Assembly (NCBI GenBank): GCA_027618995.1
Contig: JAQCGO010000003.1
Location: 106,854 to 170,853 of the forward strand
DNA length: 64,000 nt
From: Pseudomonadota bacterium
GTDB lineage: Bacteria; Pseudomonadota; Gammaproteobacteria; Steroidobacterales; Woeseiaceae
Direction of reading: 5' to 3'
Both the position numbers and the translations under genes were made by a program. The notes under the pieces were generated by a model that made no database searches, had not been told where the DNA came from, and saw nothing but the letters and a program-made list of their open reading frames with translations. Shown one piece after another: positions 10,442 through 19,660 of this stretch; position 1 is the first letter of the stretch; every line of letters starts with the position of its first letter.

Positions 10442-10885
10442 ATGAAAGCAATCGTGAGGTTCGGATTTTTCCTGCTGTTCCTGGCCGGCATAGCGCTGGT
10501 CATGTTGCAGGGGCGTGAGATGGCGCGGCAGAATCTACCGGGAGGTGGTGCCGACATGACCGGGCACGAATGGCGACCCATCGTGCTGGGTGCGGAAATT
10601 CTGCCAGCCGACAGTGGCATGCATGTGGTTTTTGCAGTGGATGGCAGCATCAATGGCAACGGCGGTTGCAATAACTTTTTCGGCGCCCTTGAAAAGACCG
10701 AGGGTGGCATAAAGGTCGGCGAGCTCGGCGCCACGCGTATGGCCTGCCCGGAGACAGTCATGGACCGGGAAGGTGCCTACTTGCAGGCCTTGCAGAGGAC
10801 GAGTCGATTCGAGCTCGGCGACCAGCGCTTACAGCTGCTTGATGCCAACAACCAGTTGCTGCTGGAGTTCGTGGCTGAGGATTAG
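10442..10885 (+). CDS. META/HslJ-domain protein
   Basis: NGNGGCNNFFGALEKTEGGIKVGELGATRMACPETVMDREGAYLQAL matches META domain pattern; N-terminal TM. Confidence 0.8.
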   Translation: MKAIVRFGFFLLFLAGIALVMLQGREMARQNLPGGGADMTGHEWRPIVLGAEILPADSGMHVVFAVDGSINGNGGCNNFFGALEKTEGGIKVGELGATRMACPETVMDREGAYLQALQRTSRFELGDQRLQLLDANNQLLLEFVAED

Positions 10886-11787
10886 GCCACGGCTGCGGCG
10901 TCGATGACGTCAGCAATCCGCTGCGAGCTTTGTGCCGGCGCCATGATATGCACGCCGGAAACGCCGGCCATCTCTCGGTAAGTATTGATGAGTTCGACAC
11001 AGATCCGGTGACCTTCTGCAGCCTGGTTATCCGCAGCCTGCAGGCGTTGCATGACCGCATCTGGGATCGATACGCCGAACAGATGCTCGTTCATCCATTG
11101 TGCTGAACGCAGCGATGCGATCGGGCCGACCCCTATGATCAGCGCGACGCGATCCAGCAGACCGTGTTGCTGCAGCCGCGATACGTAGCGTGCTGTGACA
11201 GCGGGGTCGTAGCAAAACTGGGTCTGGATGAATTGCATGCCGACCGCAGCGCGTGCGGCGAGCTTGGTCGGGCGCCAATCGGCCGGCGGGTCGAACGGGG
11301 CGTCGACGCCACCAATGGCAAAGTTGGGGCGATGGGACAATTCACGACCCGAGCCGATCGTTCCTTGCTCGCTCATGCGTTTGGCGAGCGCCATGATCTC
11401 GCTCGCTTCGAAGTCGAACACACCCTTCGCGTCGGGCTCGTCGCCGGCGCCGGGATTATCGCCAGTCACAACGAGCACATTCTCAATGCCCAGCGCTGCG
11501 GCACCCAGCAGGTCTGCCGAAATAGCGATCCGGTTGCGGTCACGACAGTTCATTTGCAGGATCGGCTCAATGCCGTTGCGTTGCAAAAGGGCTGAGGCGG
11601 CAAGGCTCGACATCGTGACGCGTGCGCCCGCACCATCCGTTACGTTGACTGCGACGACCCGGTTGCGCAGCGGCTCTGCCTGTTGCAACAGCTCGTCCGC
11701 ATCGGTCGTCAGTTTTGGCGTGATCTCCGCTGTGATGAAGAATTTGCCGTCAGCAATAGCTGATTTGAGTTTGCCGCCTGGAGTCAT
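10882..11787 (-). CDS. metF: Methylenetetrahydrofolate reductase family protein
   Basis: FFITAEITPKLTTDADELLQQAEPLR...VNVTDGAGARVTMSSLAASALL...LQMNCRDRNRIAISADLLGAAALGIENVLVVTGDNP. Confidence 0.85.
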   Translation of the reverse strand: MTPGGKLKSAIADGKFFITAEITPKLTTDADELLQQAEPLRNRVVAVNVTDGAGARVTMSSLAASALLQRNGIEPILQMNCRDRNRIAISADLLGAAALGIENVLVVTGDNPGAGDEPDAKGVFDFEASEIMALAKRMSEQGTIGSGRELSHRPNFAIGGVDAPFDPPADWRPTKLAARAAVGMQFIQTQFCYDPAVTARYVSRLQQHGLLDRVALIIGVGPIASLRSAQWMNEHLFGVSIPDAVMQRLQAADNQAAEGHRICVELINTYREMAGVSGVHIMAPAQSSQRIADVIDAAAVA

Positions 11788-12042
11788 CGCCGAGCCTGTT
11801 TCGCGAGTGAAAGTCAGCAGCGGAGCTTAGTGCATAGCCAACATGGATGTCCACGCGGCTTTTACGGAAGGAATCATGTTTTATTGGTGTACATCTTGCT
11901 CCCCCGAACAAAAAAAGAACTCGGCCCATTAAATGCCCACGGGACGCGGGCGTCAATTGCCGGGCAACCGAAACAGCCGATATTTGGGAATTCGGCCTGT
12001 GCTTGGTACCATGCACCGCTCTGGCCACTTCGTGAGACTTGC

Positions 12043-13233
12043 ATGCCCCACCTGCGCACAACGTGCAACGCCCTGTTGCTGCCGGCACTGAGCCTGTTGC
12101 TGGCAGTGGCCTGCGGCGACGCAGCCGGCACCGATCCGGACGACGACGCGGCCAATTTCGGCACGATCGACAACATCCTGTTCTGGAGCGTGCCGGAAAA
12201 AGTGGCGGGATTTCGCAACATGCCGAGTCTGACGCCGACCCGCTCGATCGCCGCCGGCGCAAACCCGTATCCGTTGCCACGCAAGGAATCGGATCTGTCC
12301 GGATTCACTTTCGTCTTCGACGACACTGAGTTGTCGATCGACGACTACATTCGGCGGTACAACGTTGCCGGCCTCCTGGTGATCAAGGATGGTTTCGTAG
12401 TCTACGAACGCTATGAACTCGGCAATACGGCAGACAGCCGCTGGATGTCGTGGTCCATTGCAAAGTCGGTGACTTCGTTGCTGGTCGGCGCCGCGATTCA
12501 GGATGGGTACATAAAGAGCGTTGACGAAAAGGTCAGCGATTATTTGCCGCGGCTGAAAGATTCTTCGTATGACGATTTGTCGATCCGGGCGCTATTACAA
12601 ATGGCATCCGGTGTTGCATGGAACGAGGACTACGCGGACCCGCAATCGGATATCAACACGATCAAGTGGGATACGTTGAGCGTCTATGAGTAGTTGCGGC
12701 ACAAGCCGAGGTTCGCTCCGGCCGGTGACGTTTTCAATTACAACACGGCGGAAACGAACCTGGTCGGTACGTTGCTGCGTTCGGCGATCGGCAACAACCT
12801 GTCGACCTACCTGAGCGAGAAAATCTGGCAACCCTTCGGCATGGAATTCTCAGCGAGCTGGAACCTGTCCGAGGCCGGTGGCGGCGAGTTCGGCGGCAGC
12901 AGTCTCAACGCCACTCTCAGGAACTACGCCCGGATCGGTCTGTTTGCGCTGAATAACGGCAAGCTTCGGGACGGAACTCAGGTCTCGCCCGAGGGATGGA
13001 TGGCCGAGTCCACCGCGCCGTCGCAGGGGCTCGCCAGTTATGGCTACCTCTGGTGGCTCATGGGCAATGGCAGCTACGCCGCGTCGGGCATTTTTGGCCA
13101 GGCAATACATATCGATCCTCTACACAACGTTGTGATCGCCCAGCACGGTGCGCGGGAGGCGGCGAGCCTGCCCGGCGACTGGGCTCTGCAAACGGCATTT
13201 TTCCACGTACTGGTGGCCGAGCTGTCGCGCTAA
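12043..13233 (+). pseudogene. Serine beta-lactamase/transpeptidase-like hydrolase (class C family) with in-frame TAG
   Basis: SIAKSVTSLLVG (SxxK), ...YE*LRHKPRFAPAGDVFNYNTAETNLVG (YxN region) in the same frame across the TAG at 12691-12693; GYLWWLMGNGSYAASGIFGQ C-terminus. Confidence 0.8.
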
Positions 13234-14009
13234 CCGAATGCGGGGCGAGTACCGCGCAGGTATCCCTGGCGCATCTCGCCCTGGTCGATGACCAGTACCA
13301 GTACGCGCCAGTTTTCGACGCGGTAGTCGGCGTCTGCCTGGCCGAGCAATTCGACCATGCGTGGGTAGAGATCACCTTGCATCAAAGCGTATTCGCGCCG
13401 TGCTTCGACGCGGTACCAGTCGGTGGCGTCTCTCGCGCTCACCTGCTCGAAGCCAGCGTCGCGAATATGCTGTGCGTATTCCTCGAGCGTCTCGAGTCCG
13501 TAGGTGATGCCTTCCAGCTCGAACCAGTACTGCATGTCGTCAGAATAGTCGCCAGCATTTTTCAACCAGTCATAGCAGCGCAGCTCACCGCCGGGGCGCA
13601 GGACCCGCAGGCTCTCGCCGAGAACGCCGATCTTGTCGGCAACTTGCGTAAAGGCTCCGGAGCTGACGACGACATCAAATGAGCCGTCGTCGAAGGGCAG
13701 CGGACCGATCTCCACGGTCTGAAAGCTGCAGCGGTTTTCCAGACCATGAACTTTCGCAGCGCGCTGTGCGCGCGCGATCAGCGGTGCTTCGAGGTCTATG
13801 CCAACCACTTCGGCACCATGCGTCCTGGCCATTTCGAATGCCGGTCCCCCGAGACCACAACCGATGTCGAGAATCCGTTTGCCATGCGTGTCGATGCTAT
13901 CCAGCAGGTTTGCGACGTTGCCGGGGCCACCGGGTGCCATGTAGCCGTCGCCCCAGATCAGTTCGAGGCACTTGATCAGGCTGTCGGGATATTCGTTCTC
14001 GTGACTCAC
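13230..14009 (-). CDS. SAM-dependent methyltransferase
   Basis: RILDIGCGLGGPAFEMARTHGAEVVGIDLE motif I; LRPGGELRCYDWL. Confidence 0.85.
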   Translation of the reverse strand: MSHENEYPDSLIKCLELIWGDGYMAPGGPGNVANLLDSIDTHGKRILDIGCGLGGPAFEMARTHGAEVVGIDLEAPLIARAQRAAKVHGLENRCSFQTVEIGPLPFDDGSFDVVVSSGAFTQVADKIGVLGESLRVLRPGGELRCYDWLKNAGDYSDDMQYWFELEGITYGLETLEEYAQHIRDAGFEQVSARDATDWYRVEARREYALMQGDLYPRMVELLGQADADYRVENWRVLVLVIDQGEMRQGYLRGTRPAFG

Positions 14010-14482
14010 GTAATGTTCTCCGCTCGAAGATGATGCAACGGCAGCGCGGTAGTGTACTTGATGCGCTCCATACTGAAACTCGAAGAGACATCATACAGAT
14101 CCACTTTCTCAATCATTTCTTTGTACATCTTGTCGTAGCTTTTCATGTCCGGAACAACCGCGCGAATCAGGTAGTCGATGTCACCGCTTAGCCGGTGTAC
14201 TTCCATGACATTTTCCATGGCCGATACCATCTTGTGAAACTTCTGAAACCATTGCGCCGTATGTTCGTGTGTGCGAATAGCTGAAAAAACGGTGAGGTTC
14301 AATCCAAGTTTCTCCTGGTTCAGCAGGGTTACGCGCGCGCCGATGATGCCTTGCTCCTCGAGCAGCTGGATGCGCCGCCAGCAAGCGGACTTTGATAGTC
14401 CGACACGCTCGGATAATTCCGCGACGGTGAGCGTCGCGTCGTCTTGCAGTGCTTCGAGAACAGCCTTGTCGATACGATCCAT
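14006..14482 (-). CDS. Lrp/AsnC family transcriptional regulator
   Basis: MDRIDKAVLEALQDDATLTVAELSERVGLSKSACWRRIQLLEEQGII plus RAM domain; true start at 14482 inside the longer ORF. Confidence 0.9.
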   Translation of the reverse strand: MDRIDKAVLEALQDDATLTVAELSERVGLSKSACWRRIQLLEEQGIIGARVTLLNQEKLGLNLTVFSAIRTHEHTAQWFQKFHKMVSAMENVMEVHRLSGDIDYLIRAVVPDMKSYDKMYKEMIEKVDLYDVSSSFSMERIKYTTALPLHHLRAENIT

Positions 14483-14659
14483 CGCGAAGTCCTTTGATCG
14501 ATAGGAATGATGAAAAAAAGGAAAATATTTCAAAAGTATAAGTAAAATCGAGAAAAAATACGAATATAGGCTAAATGCCAGGGAAATACGAAACCCTGTT
14601 CCTTGGCCCTGCCGTACACTGGTAGCCCTTGTCAGTGCCGGCGGCACGGAGTTCTCGTC

Positions 14660-15070
14660 ATGCGCCATCGCGCGATATTCTGTGGTCTCTTTGCTGCCTT
14701 TGCGGTCTACTCGAGCTATGTCTACACGGCGGGGACCGAAACCGGTCACATCGCTCCGATGAATGATGCCGAGCGCCGCGGCGCTGAAGTCTTTCAACAA
14801 TACAACTGCGTCGCCTGCCACCAGTTCTATGGTCTGGGTGGCTACATGGGTCCGGATCTTACCAACGTAATTTCCAATCGTGGTGCAGGCTATGCGCGCG
14901 CGTTTATCATGGCGGGGACTGCTGCCATGCCCAACCTGGGTTTGGCCACCGACGAAATCGATGCGGTCATCGCGTATCTGGCGTTTGTCGACAAGACGGG
15001 TCGCTACCCGGCAGAAAACTACGACGTGCAGTGGACCGGGTCGGTCGCCTATCAGGATGATCCGCAGTGA
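14660..15070 (+). CDS. Membrane-anchored monohaem cytochrome c, NorC-like
   Basis: N-terminal TM; NCVACHQFYGLGGYMGPDLTNV haem motif and GTAAMPNLGLATDEIDAVIAYL Met region; 4 bp overlap with the downstream NorB-like gene. Confidence 0.8.
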   Translation: MRHRAIFCGLFAAFAVYSSYVYTAGTETGHIAPMNDAERRGAEVFQQYNCVACHQFYGLGGYMGPDLTNVISNRGAGYARAFIMAGTAAMPNLGLATDEIDAVIAYLAFVDKTGRYPAENYDVQWTGSVAYQDDPQ

Positions 15071-16401
15071 CAAGCCAGGATCATTCCGTGGTTGGCCTGC
15101 GGTTCATGCGCCTCGGCATGCTCGCTTTGGCCGTCGGCATGTTGTTTGGCGTTATCGGCGGCTTCCAGTTCCTGTTCCCTGAATTCCTGCGCGAATTGCT
15201 GTTTACCAAAACGCGACCTTTGCACGTGTCGCTGGTTGTATCCTGGATTTTTCTCATCGCCATCGGTGGCATCTATTTCTATTTGCCGCGGCATTGTCAC
15301 TATAAATTATGGTCAGAGCGATTGGCCAATACGCATTTCTGGGTATTCGTCGTCACCGGTGCGGCGATACTCGCCTGTTACCTGTCCGGAAAGTTTGGTG
15401 GTCGCGAGTATTTTGAATTTCCGCCGATACTGAGTATCCCGATCTTCCTCACATGGATACTGTTTGGCATCAATTACTTCATGACGGTGCGCCAGGAGAA
15501 AGAACCGTGGCCCGTGTACTACTGGATGTGGGGCACCGGGATCCTGTTCTTCTTTATCACTTACACCGAAGCGCACTTGTGGCTGATCCCGTATTTTCGC
15601 GAGACTATGGTTCGCGAAATAATAGTGCAGTGGAAGTCCTATGGTGCGTTAACCGGCTCGTGGAACATGCTGGTCTACGGCACGGCTTTGTATCTCGCGA
15701 CCCGCATCAGTGGCAATGCCGAGTATGCGCGCTCGAAAATGGCGTTCGGGTTATACTTTCTCGGGCTCTTCAACCTGATGTTCGGCTGGGCGCACCATGC
15801 CTACCCGGTACCGTCGGCGACATGGATTCGAACATTTGCCTATTTCGTGAGCATGACCGAGTTGTTCATCTTCGGCAAAATCATCTGGGACTGGCGCGCC
15901 TCGCTCGAAGACTGGCAAAAAAATCGCTACTGCAATGCGTATCGCTTCCTGTTCGCGGCGGACATCTGGGTATTCGTCAATCTTGGACTGGCGCTGATCA
16001 TTTCGGTACCGGCGCTGAATTTGATTACGCACGGCACCCACATCACGGTTGCGCATGCGATGGGTAGCACGATAGGCATCAATTCCATGATCCTGTTGGC
16101 TTCGATATTTTTCGTAATTCGCGAAGAATTGCCGACGGAGCTGCATGCGAAGTATTCGTCGCAAGTTCAATCCGGTTTCTGGATTGTGAATATCTCGCTT
16201 GCCGTATTTTTTACGGCGTTGGTTCTGGCTGGTATCGGCAAGGGCCTGTCCACAGCAGCATCATTTCAGGAAATGATGTTTTCGATTCGCCCGTTTCTGA
16301 TCGTCTTCACGCTGTCGGGCGTTACCTTGATGCTCGGCATCTGGATCGTACTCTGGCACGCTTATCGTCTCATTGGCAAAGTGCAGCCCAACGCAGCCTG
16401 A
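15067..16401 (+). CDS. Divergent haem-copper oxidase superfamily subunit I, NorB-like
   Basis: 12-TM; PLHVSLVVSWIF, EAHLW, GWAHHAYP, THGTHITVAHAM align with NorB ligand regions; partnered with a NorC-like cytochrome. Confidence 0.75.
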   Translation: MTSQDHSVVGLRFMRLGMLALAVGMLFGVIGGFQFLFPEFLRELLFTKTRPLHVSLVVSWIFLIAIGGIYFYLPRHCHYKLWSERLANTHFWVFVVTGAAILACYLSGKFGGREYFEFPPILSIPIFLTWILFGINYFMTVRQEKEPWPVYYWMWGTGILFFFITYTEAHLWLIPYFRETMVREIIVQWKSYGALTGSWNMLVYGTALYLATRISGNAEYARSKMAFGLYFLGLFNLMFGWAHHAYPVPSATWIRTFAYFVSMTELFIFGKIIWDWRASLEDWQKNRYCNAYRFLFAADIWVFVNLGLALIISVPALNLITHGTHITVAHAMGSTIGINSMILLASIFFVIREELPTELHAKYSSQVQSGFWIVNISLAVFFTALVLAGIGKGLSTAASFQEMMFSIRPFLIVFTLSGVTLMLGIWIVLWHAYRLIGKVQPNAA

Positions 16402-16497
16402 GTCGGTAAACAGCGACAACAAAGAGCAGCACTGGGTCACCCTTATGTGTTATTGGATATGACACAAAGGTTGTCTGCCCGATCTTTGGAGTAGCTC

Positions 16498-17700
16498 ATG
16501 AAGCGATTTTTCGCCTGTGCCATTCTGATCATGCCAATTCTGTGCTTTGCGGACACCGTCGTGCCCGTCGACAGCGTAGAGACGCATGTCAATATTCGTC
16601 GCGCGTCGAACTCCGGTGCCGAAGTCGTCGGTCGCCTCGAGCAAGGTAAGGCATTGCCATTCGTCGCGAGTGCCGATGGCTGGAATGAAGTGCGACTTGC
16701 CGACGGTACTTCTGGTTTTATCAGCGCCGACTGGACGGTCGTCGTTGTCGACGCGCCGGTCGATGCGGAACCGGTCGCGGCGGAACCCAATGTAGTTGAG
16801 CCCGAGCTGCTGGCTGCGGAGCCTGTGACGATCGAGCCTGCGCCCGAGCCTGTCGTCGTCGAAGCCGAACCTGAGCTTGTTGCTATTGAGCCTGAGCCTG
16901 AGCCGGAGTCCCAGTCCCAGCCTGCCGGCGTGGCTATCGTTGCCGGCGTACCTGGCCCCATGGGACCGCCGGGTCCGAGCGGGCCACCAGGGCCAACCGG
17001 ACCGGCCGGGCCGCCCGGACCCGAGGGTGCGGCTGGCGGTGGCGGCACAGGATCGATCAAGGGTGATCCTGCCTACCTCGTCAAATTCAGGGACGAGACC
17101 ACGGGTTCGTCTTCGCAGATTTATGACAATGGCAATAAAGTCGGCATTGGTACGGCCGAACCAAAACAACGCCTGGAAGTTAACGGCAGCATTCAGATTC
17201 ATGATCGCAACAGCGGTGTAGCCGGCCTGATGATGACGCAGTCGTCCGGCGATACCGGCTATGTAATGCACAACCGTGCGAGTACGCTGACGATCGGGGC
17301 GGGGTCCATGGACCGGATAACCATTACGAGTGACGGCAATGTCGGTATCGGCGTATCTCGGCCCGCACATCCATTGGAGATGGCCAGCGGCGCGCACGTA
17401 ACGGCTGGTGGCGCATGGACGAACAGCTCGTCGCGAGCGTTGAAAGAAAATATCAGCGAGCTGACGGTCGACGAGGCATTGGCGGCGCTGGCGGCGCTTG
17501 AACCTGTGCATTTCAATTATTTGCAAGACAGCTCTGAAGCGCACGTTGGTTTCATTGCCGAAGATGTGCCGGACCTGGTGGCGAGCAACGATCGTCAGGG
17601 GCTCAGTACGATGGACATCGTAGCGGTGCTGGCGCGCGTTATTCAGGCTCAGCAAGAGCAAATTGAACGGCTGCAGGAGCGACTTGACGTACCCGACTGA
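16498..17700 (+). CDS. Exported SH3-like / acidic PE-rich / collagen-like / peptidase S74 chaperone-domain protein
   Basis: Signal peptide; VETHVNIRRASNSGAEVVGRLEQG (SH3b); GPMGPPGPSGPPGPTGPAGPPGPEG; C-terminal SSRALKENISELTVDEALAALAALEPVHFNY...HVGFIAEDVPDL (S74). Confidence 0.85.
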   Translation: MKRFFACAILIMPILCFADTVVPVDSVETHVNIRRASNSGAEVVGRLEQGKALPFVASADGWNEVRLADGTSGFISADWTVVVVDAPVDAEPVAAEPNVVEPELLAAEPVTIEPAPEPVVVEAEPELVAIEPEPEPESQSQPAGVAIVAGVPGPMGPPGPSGPPGPTGPAGPPGPEGAAGGGGTGSIKGDPAYLVKFRDETTGSSSQIYDNGNKVGIGTAEPKQRLEVNGSIQIHDRNSGVAGLMMTQSSGDTGYVMHNRASTLTIGAGSMDRITITSDGNVGIGVSRPAHPLEMASGAHVTAGGAWTNSSSRALKENISELTVDEALAALAALEPVHFNYLQDSSEAHVGFIAEDVPDLVASNDRQGLSTMDIVAVLARVIQAQQEQIERLQERLDVPD

Positions 17701-17772
17701 GTATCGGTTCTGTGACGCTAATCAAGGGAAACGGGGCCGCGAAAGCCCACAATTCCCCTGATTGGAGCCTGC

Positions 17773-18255
17773 ATGAAGAAACTACTTGTAATCGGTGTGT
17801 TGCTGGTTGGCCTCAGCCCGGCGGCGTGGGCTGATGTCTGGAAGTGGGTCGATGCGCTCGGTAATACTCACTTTGTTGACACCATGCGGCCGATCTATAC
17901 CTGGGTAGACGAAGAAGGCAAAGTGCATTACGCCGACCACCCGGAACACAGGAACGCGGTATCCGTACAGCTGGTCTGGGTTTCAAAGGACGCCCTGGAA
18001 GAAGTTTCAGATGGCGACCAAAAGGCCGATTCCGGCGGCTACGCCTACCCGGGAGAAACGGCCGAACAGCGCGCGGAGCGAGAGCGCGCCGAAGCTTATT
18101 ACTGTACCCGCGCCACCGAGATTTACGATTCCTATGTGAAGGCGCCGCAGCTGTACACGACCGATGCTCACGGTAAACGTGTATACCTTAGTGAGGCGGA
18201 CGCTGCGAAAACTATAGCCGAGACGCGTGTCAGGAAAGACGAGCTTTGCAAATAG
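17773..18255 (+). CDS. DUF4124-type secreted protein (two YxWVDxxGxxHyxD units)
   Basis: Signal peptide followed by DVWKWVDALGNTHFVD and IYTWVDEEGKVHYADHP. Confidence 0.7.
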   Translation: MKKLLVIGVLLVGLSPAAWADVWKWVDALGNTHFVDTMRPIYTWVDEEGKVHYADHPEHRNAVSVQLVWVSKDALEEVSDGDQKADSGGYAYPGETAEQRAERERAEAYYCTRATEIYDSYVKAPQLYTTDAHGKRVYLSEADAAKTIAETRVRKDELCK

Positions 18256-18265
18256 CGGAGCTCCG

Positions 18266-19078
18266 CTACTGGCTGCTTGCTCGCATCGTCGATTCCGCAA
18301 ATATCCCGTGCTTTAGGAAATAACTCGTGTTGTGGATCACTACATCACTTTCAGTGATGAAGTGATGCGAATTATCGACGATCAGGAAATCGGTCATGCC
18401 ATCAATGCGCGTGCTGGCAACAGACACCTTGCCATCGTTGGGTTCCGGCAACATAGCCGACATGAAAAAGTTAACTGAACCCGTGCCGGCGATGACGCCA
18501 AGCTCAAAGTCGATTGGACCCAGCTGCCGCGGGATGCTGTCCGGATCGGTGCCGAGTTGCAGGCCGGCTTCGCCGGCAAAAATCTCCGTCGTTGGCCAGT
18601 TGCGCGTGATGTCGATGACTTCGCTGCCCTGATTCGGCGGCGCCAACATCACGACCCTGCCAAGTTCCGGAATCGGTGACGCCTGATGCGCGTAGCGCAA
18701 CAAAATTCCGCCGATAGAATGGGTCACGAAATGAATACGATCGGCGCCGGCCTCACGACAGTCGGCAAGTCCCGTGTCGACCGCCATCGGTGCAAGGATC
18801 TCGATCGAGCCGGCCTGCGACGGGTAATCCACATTGACCGTCGAGAAGCCGGCCTCACGCAACGCTTCTGCCATGGGCTGCATGGCACGCCAACTTCGGT
18901 TCAAGCCATGTATCAGGACCACGCAGTCCGCGGCACCAGGTGCTTGGGCAAATGCCGTGCGCGGTGCGGTCACACAGGCTTCTAACGAAACCAGCAACAA
19001 TGCCGCGGCGGCAGTCGAACCTGTGATGTAACGAATCTGCATGCTGCGTATTCTGCCAAAAATTATTTGCGGTCGCAT
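18266..19078 (-). CDS. Alpha/beta hydrolase (lipase/PGAP1-like)
   Basis: VVLIHGLNRSWRAM and FVTHSIGGILLRY nucleophile elbow (start probably 19042). Confidence 0.8.
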   Translation of the reverse strand: MRPQIIFGRIRSMQIRYITGSTAAAALLLVSLEACVTAPRTAFAQAPGAADCVVLIHGLNRSWRAMQPMAEALREAGFSTVNVDYPSQAGSIEILAPMAVDTGLADCREAGADRIHFVTHSIGGILLRYAHQASPIPELGRVVMLAPPNQGSEVIDITRNWPTTEIFAGEAGLQLGTDPDSIPRQLGPIDFELGVIAGTGSVNFFMSAMLPEPNDGKVSVASTRIDGMTDFLIVDNSHHFITESDVVIHNTSYFLKHGIFAESTMRASSQ

Positions 19079-19124
19079 GCTTAATTGGACAATTTAGGCG
19101 CCGAAAGTGCCGTTCCGCCGCAAA

Positions 19125-19490
19125 CTAGAAACTGCGTTTTGACTCAACCAGGAACTGGACGCTGTCAATTGACGAGTCACCGTCAAGCGGAAATGCGATA
19201 TCGACATGCACGATCTTGCCGAAGCCGCTCCGTGTCGGCGCAAATCGTAAGCCAAAGCCCACATCGCGCAACCATCCCTGATTGATCTCTCCGGCCGGGT
19301 TTTCACCCCAGACGCGGCCGATATCGGCAAAAACGGCGGCACCGACGCGGAACAGGCGAAATGGATACCAGTCCGAGAAATAGCGCTGCTCTATGGTAAA
19401 CAGCAGTTTCGAATCGCCACTTTGATAGCGCAGCGGGTAGCCACGCAAGCCCGTGTCTCCGCCCAGTTCTACAGATATTCCTTCCTGCCA
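19125..19490 (-). pseudogene. C-terminal fragment of Omp85/ShlB-type outer-membrane beta-barrel protein
   Basis: LGGDTGLRGYPLRYQSGDSKLLFTIEQRYFSDWYPFRLFRVGAAVFADIGRVWG; N-terminal portion absent at approximately 19490. Confidence 0.65.
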
Positions 19491-19654
19491 GTGGCGTATT
19501 TTTTGCGACCGGCCTGGGCTACTACGCATATACGTATTTTTCGTCAGGCCGATTCACCAACATGAGCATGCTGATGTTCACTGCTGCCATGATCATATTC
19601 CTGATCGGCCTTATCTCGGAGCAGATTACCGCGTTGACCTACAGCAAGTCCTGA
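19490..19654 (+). pseudogene. C-terminal fragment of membrane glycosyltransferase (DPM-like family 2)
   Basis: SGVFFATGLGYYAYTYFSSGRFTNMSMLMFTAAMIIFLIGLISEQITALTYSKS* with no upstream catalytic domain. Confidence 0.5.
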
Positions 19655-19660
19655 GCGCTG

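Noticed and set aside
11788-12042. Riboswitch upstream of metF (SAM/SAH type)
   Set aside because: Only short GC stems seen; no recognisable SAM or SAH riboswitch core.
9562-12693. Stop-codon reassignment (TAG/TAA read as sense) to explain the interrupted genes
   Set aside because: TAG and TAA end many intact genes at the expected positions here (e.g. MFS ends TAG at 6264-6266, the MotA-like gene ends TAG, glpK ends TAA), and both different stops would need recoding.
16498-17700. Prophage, because of the S74 tail-fibre-type domain
   Set aside because: No integrase, capsid, terminase or tail genes nearby; the protein has a signal peptide.
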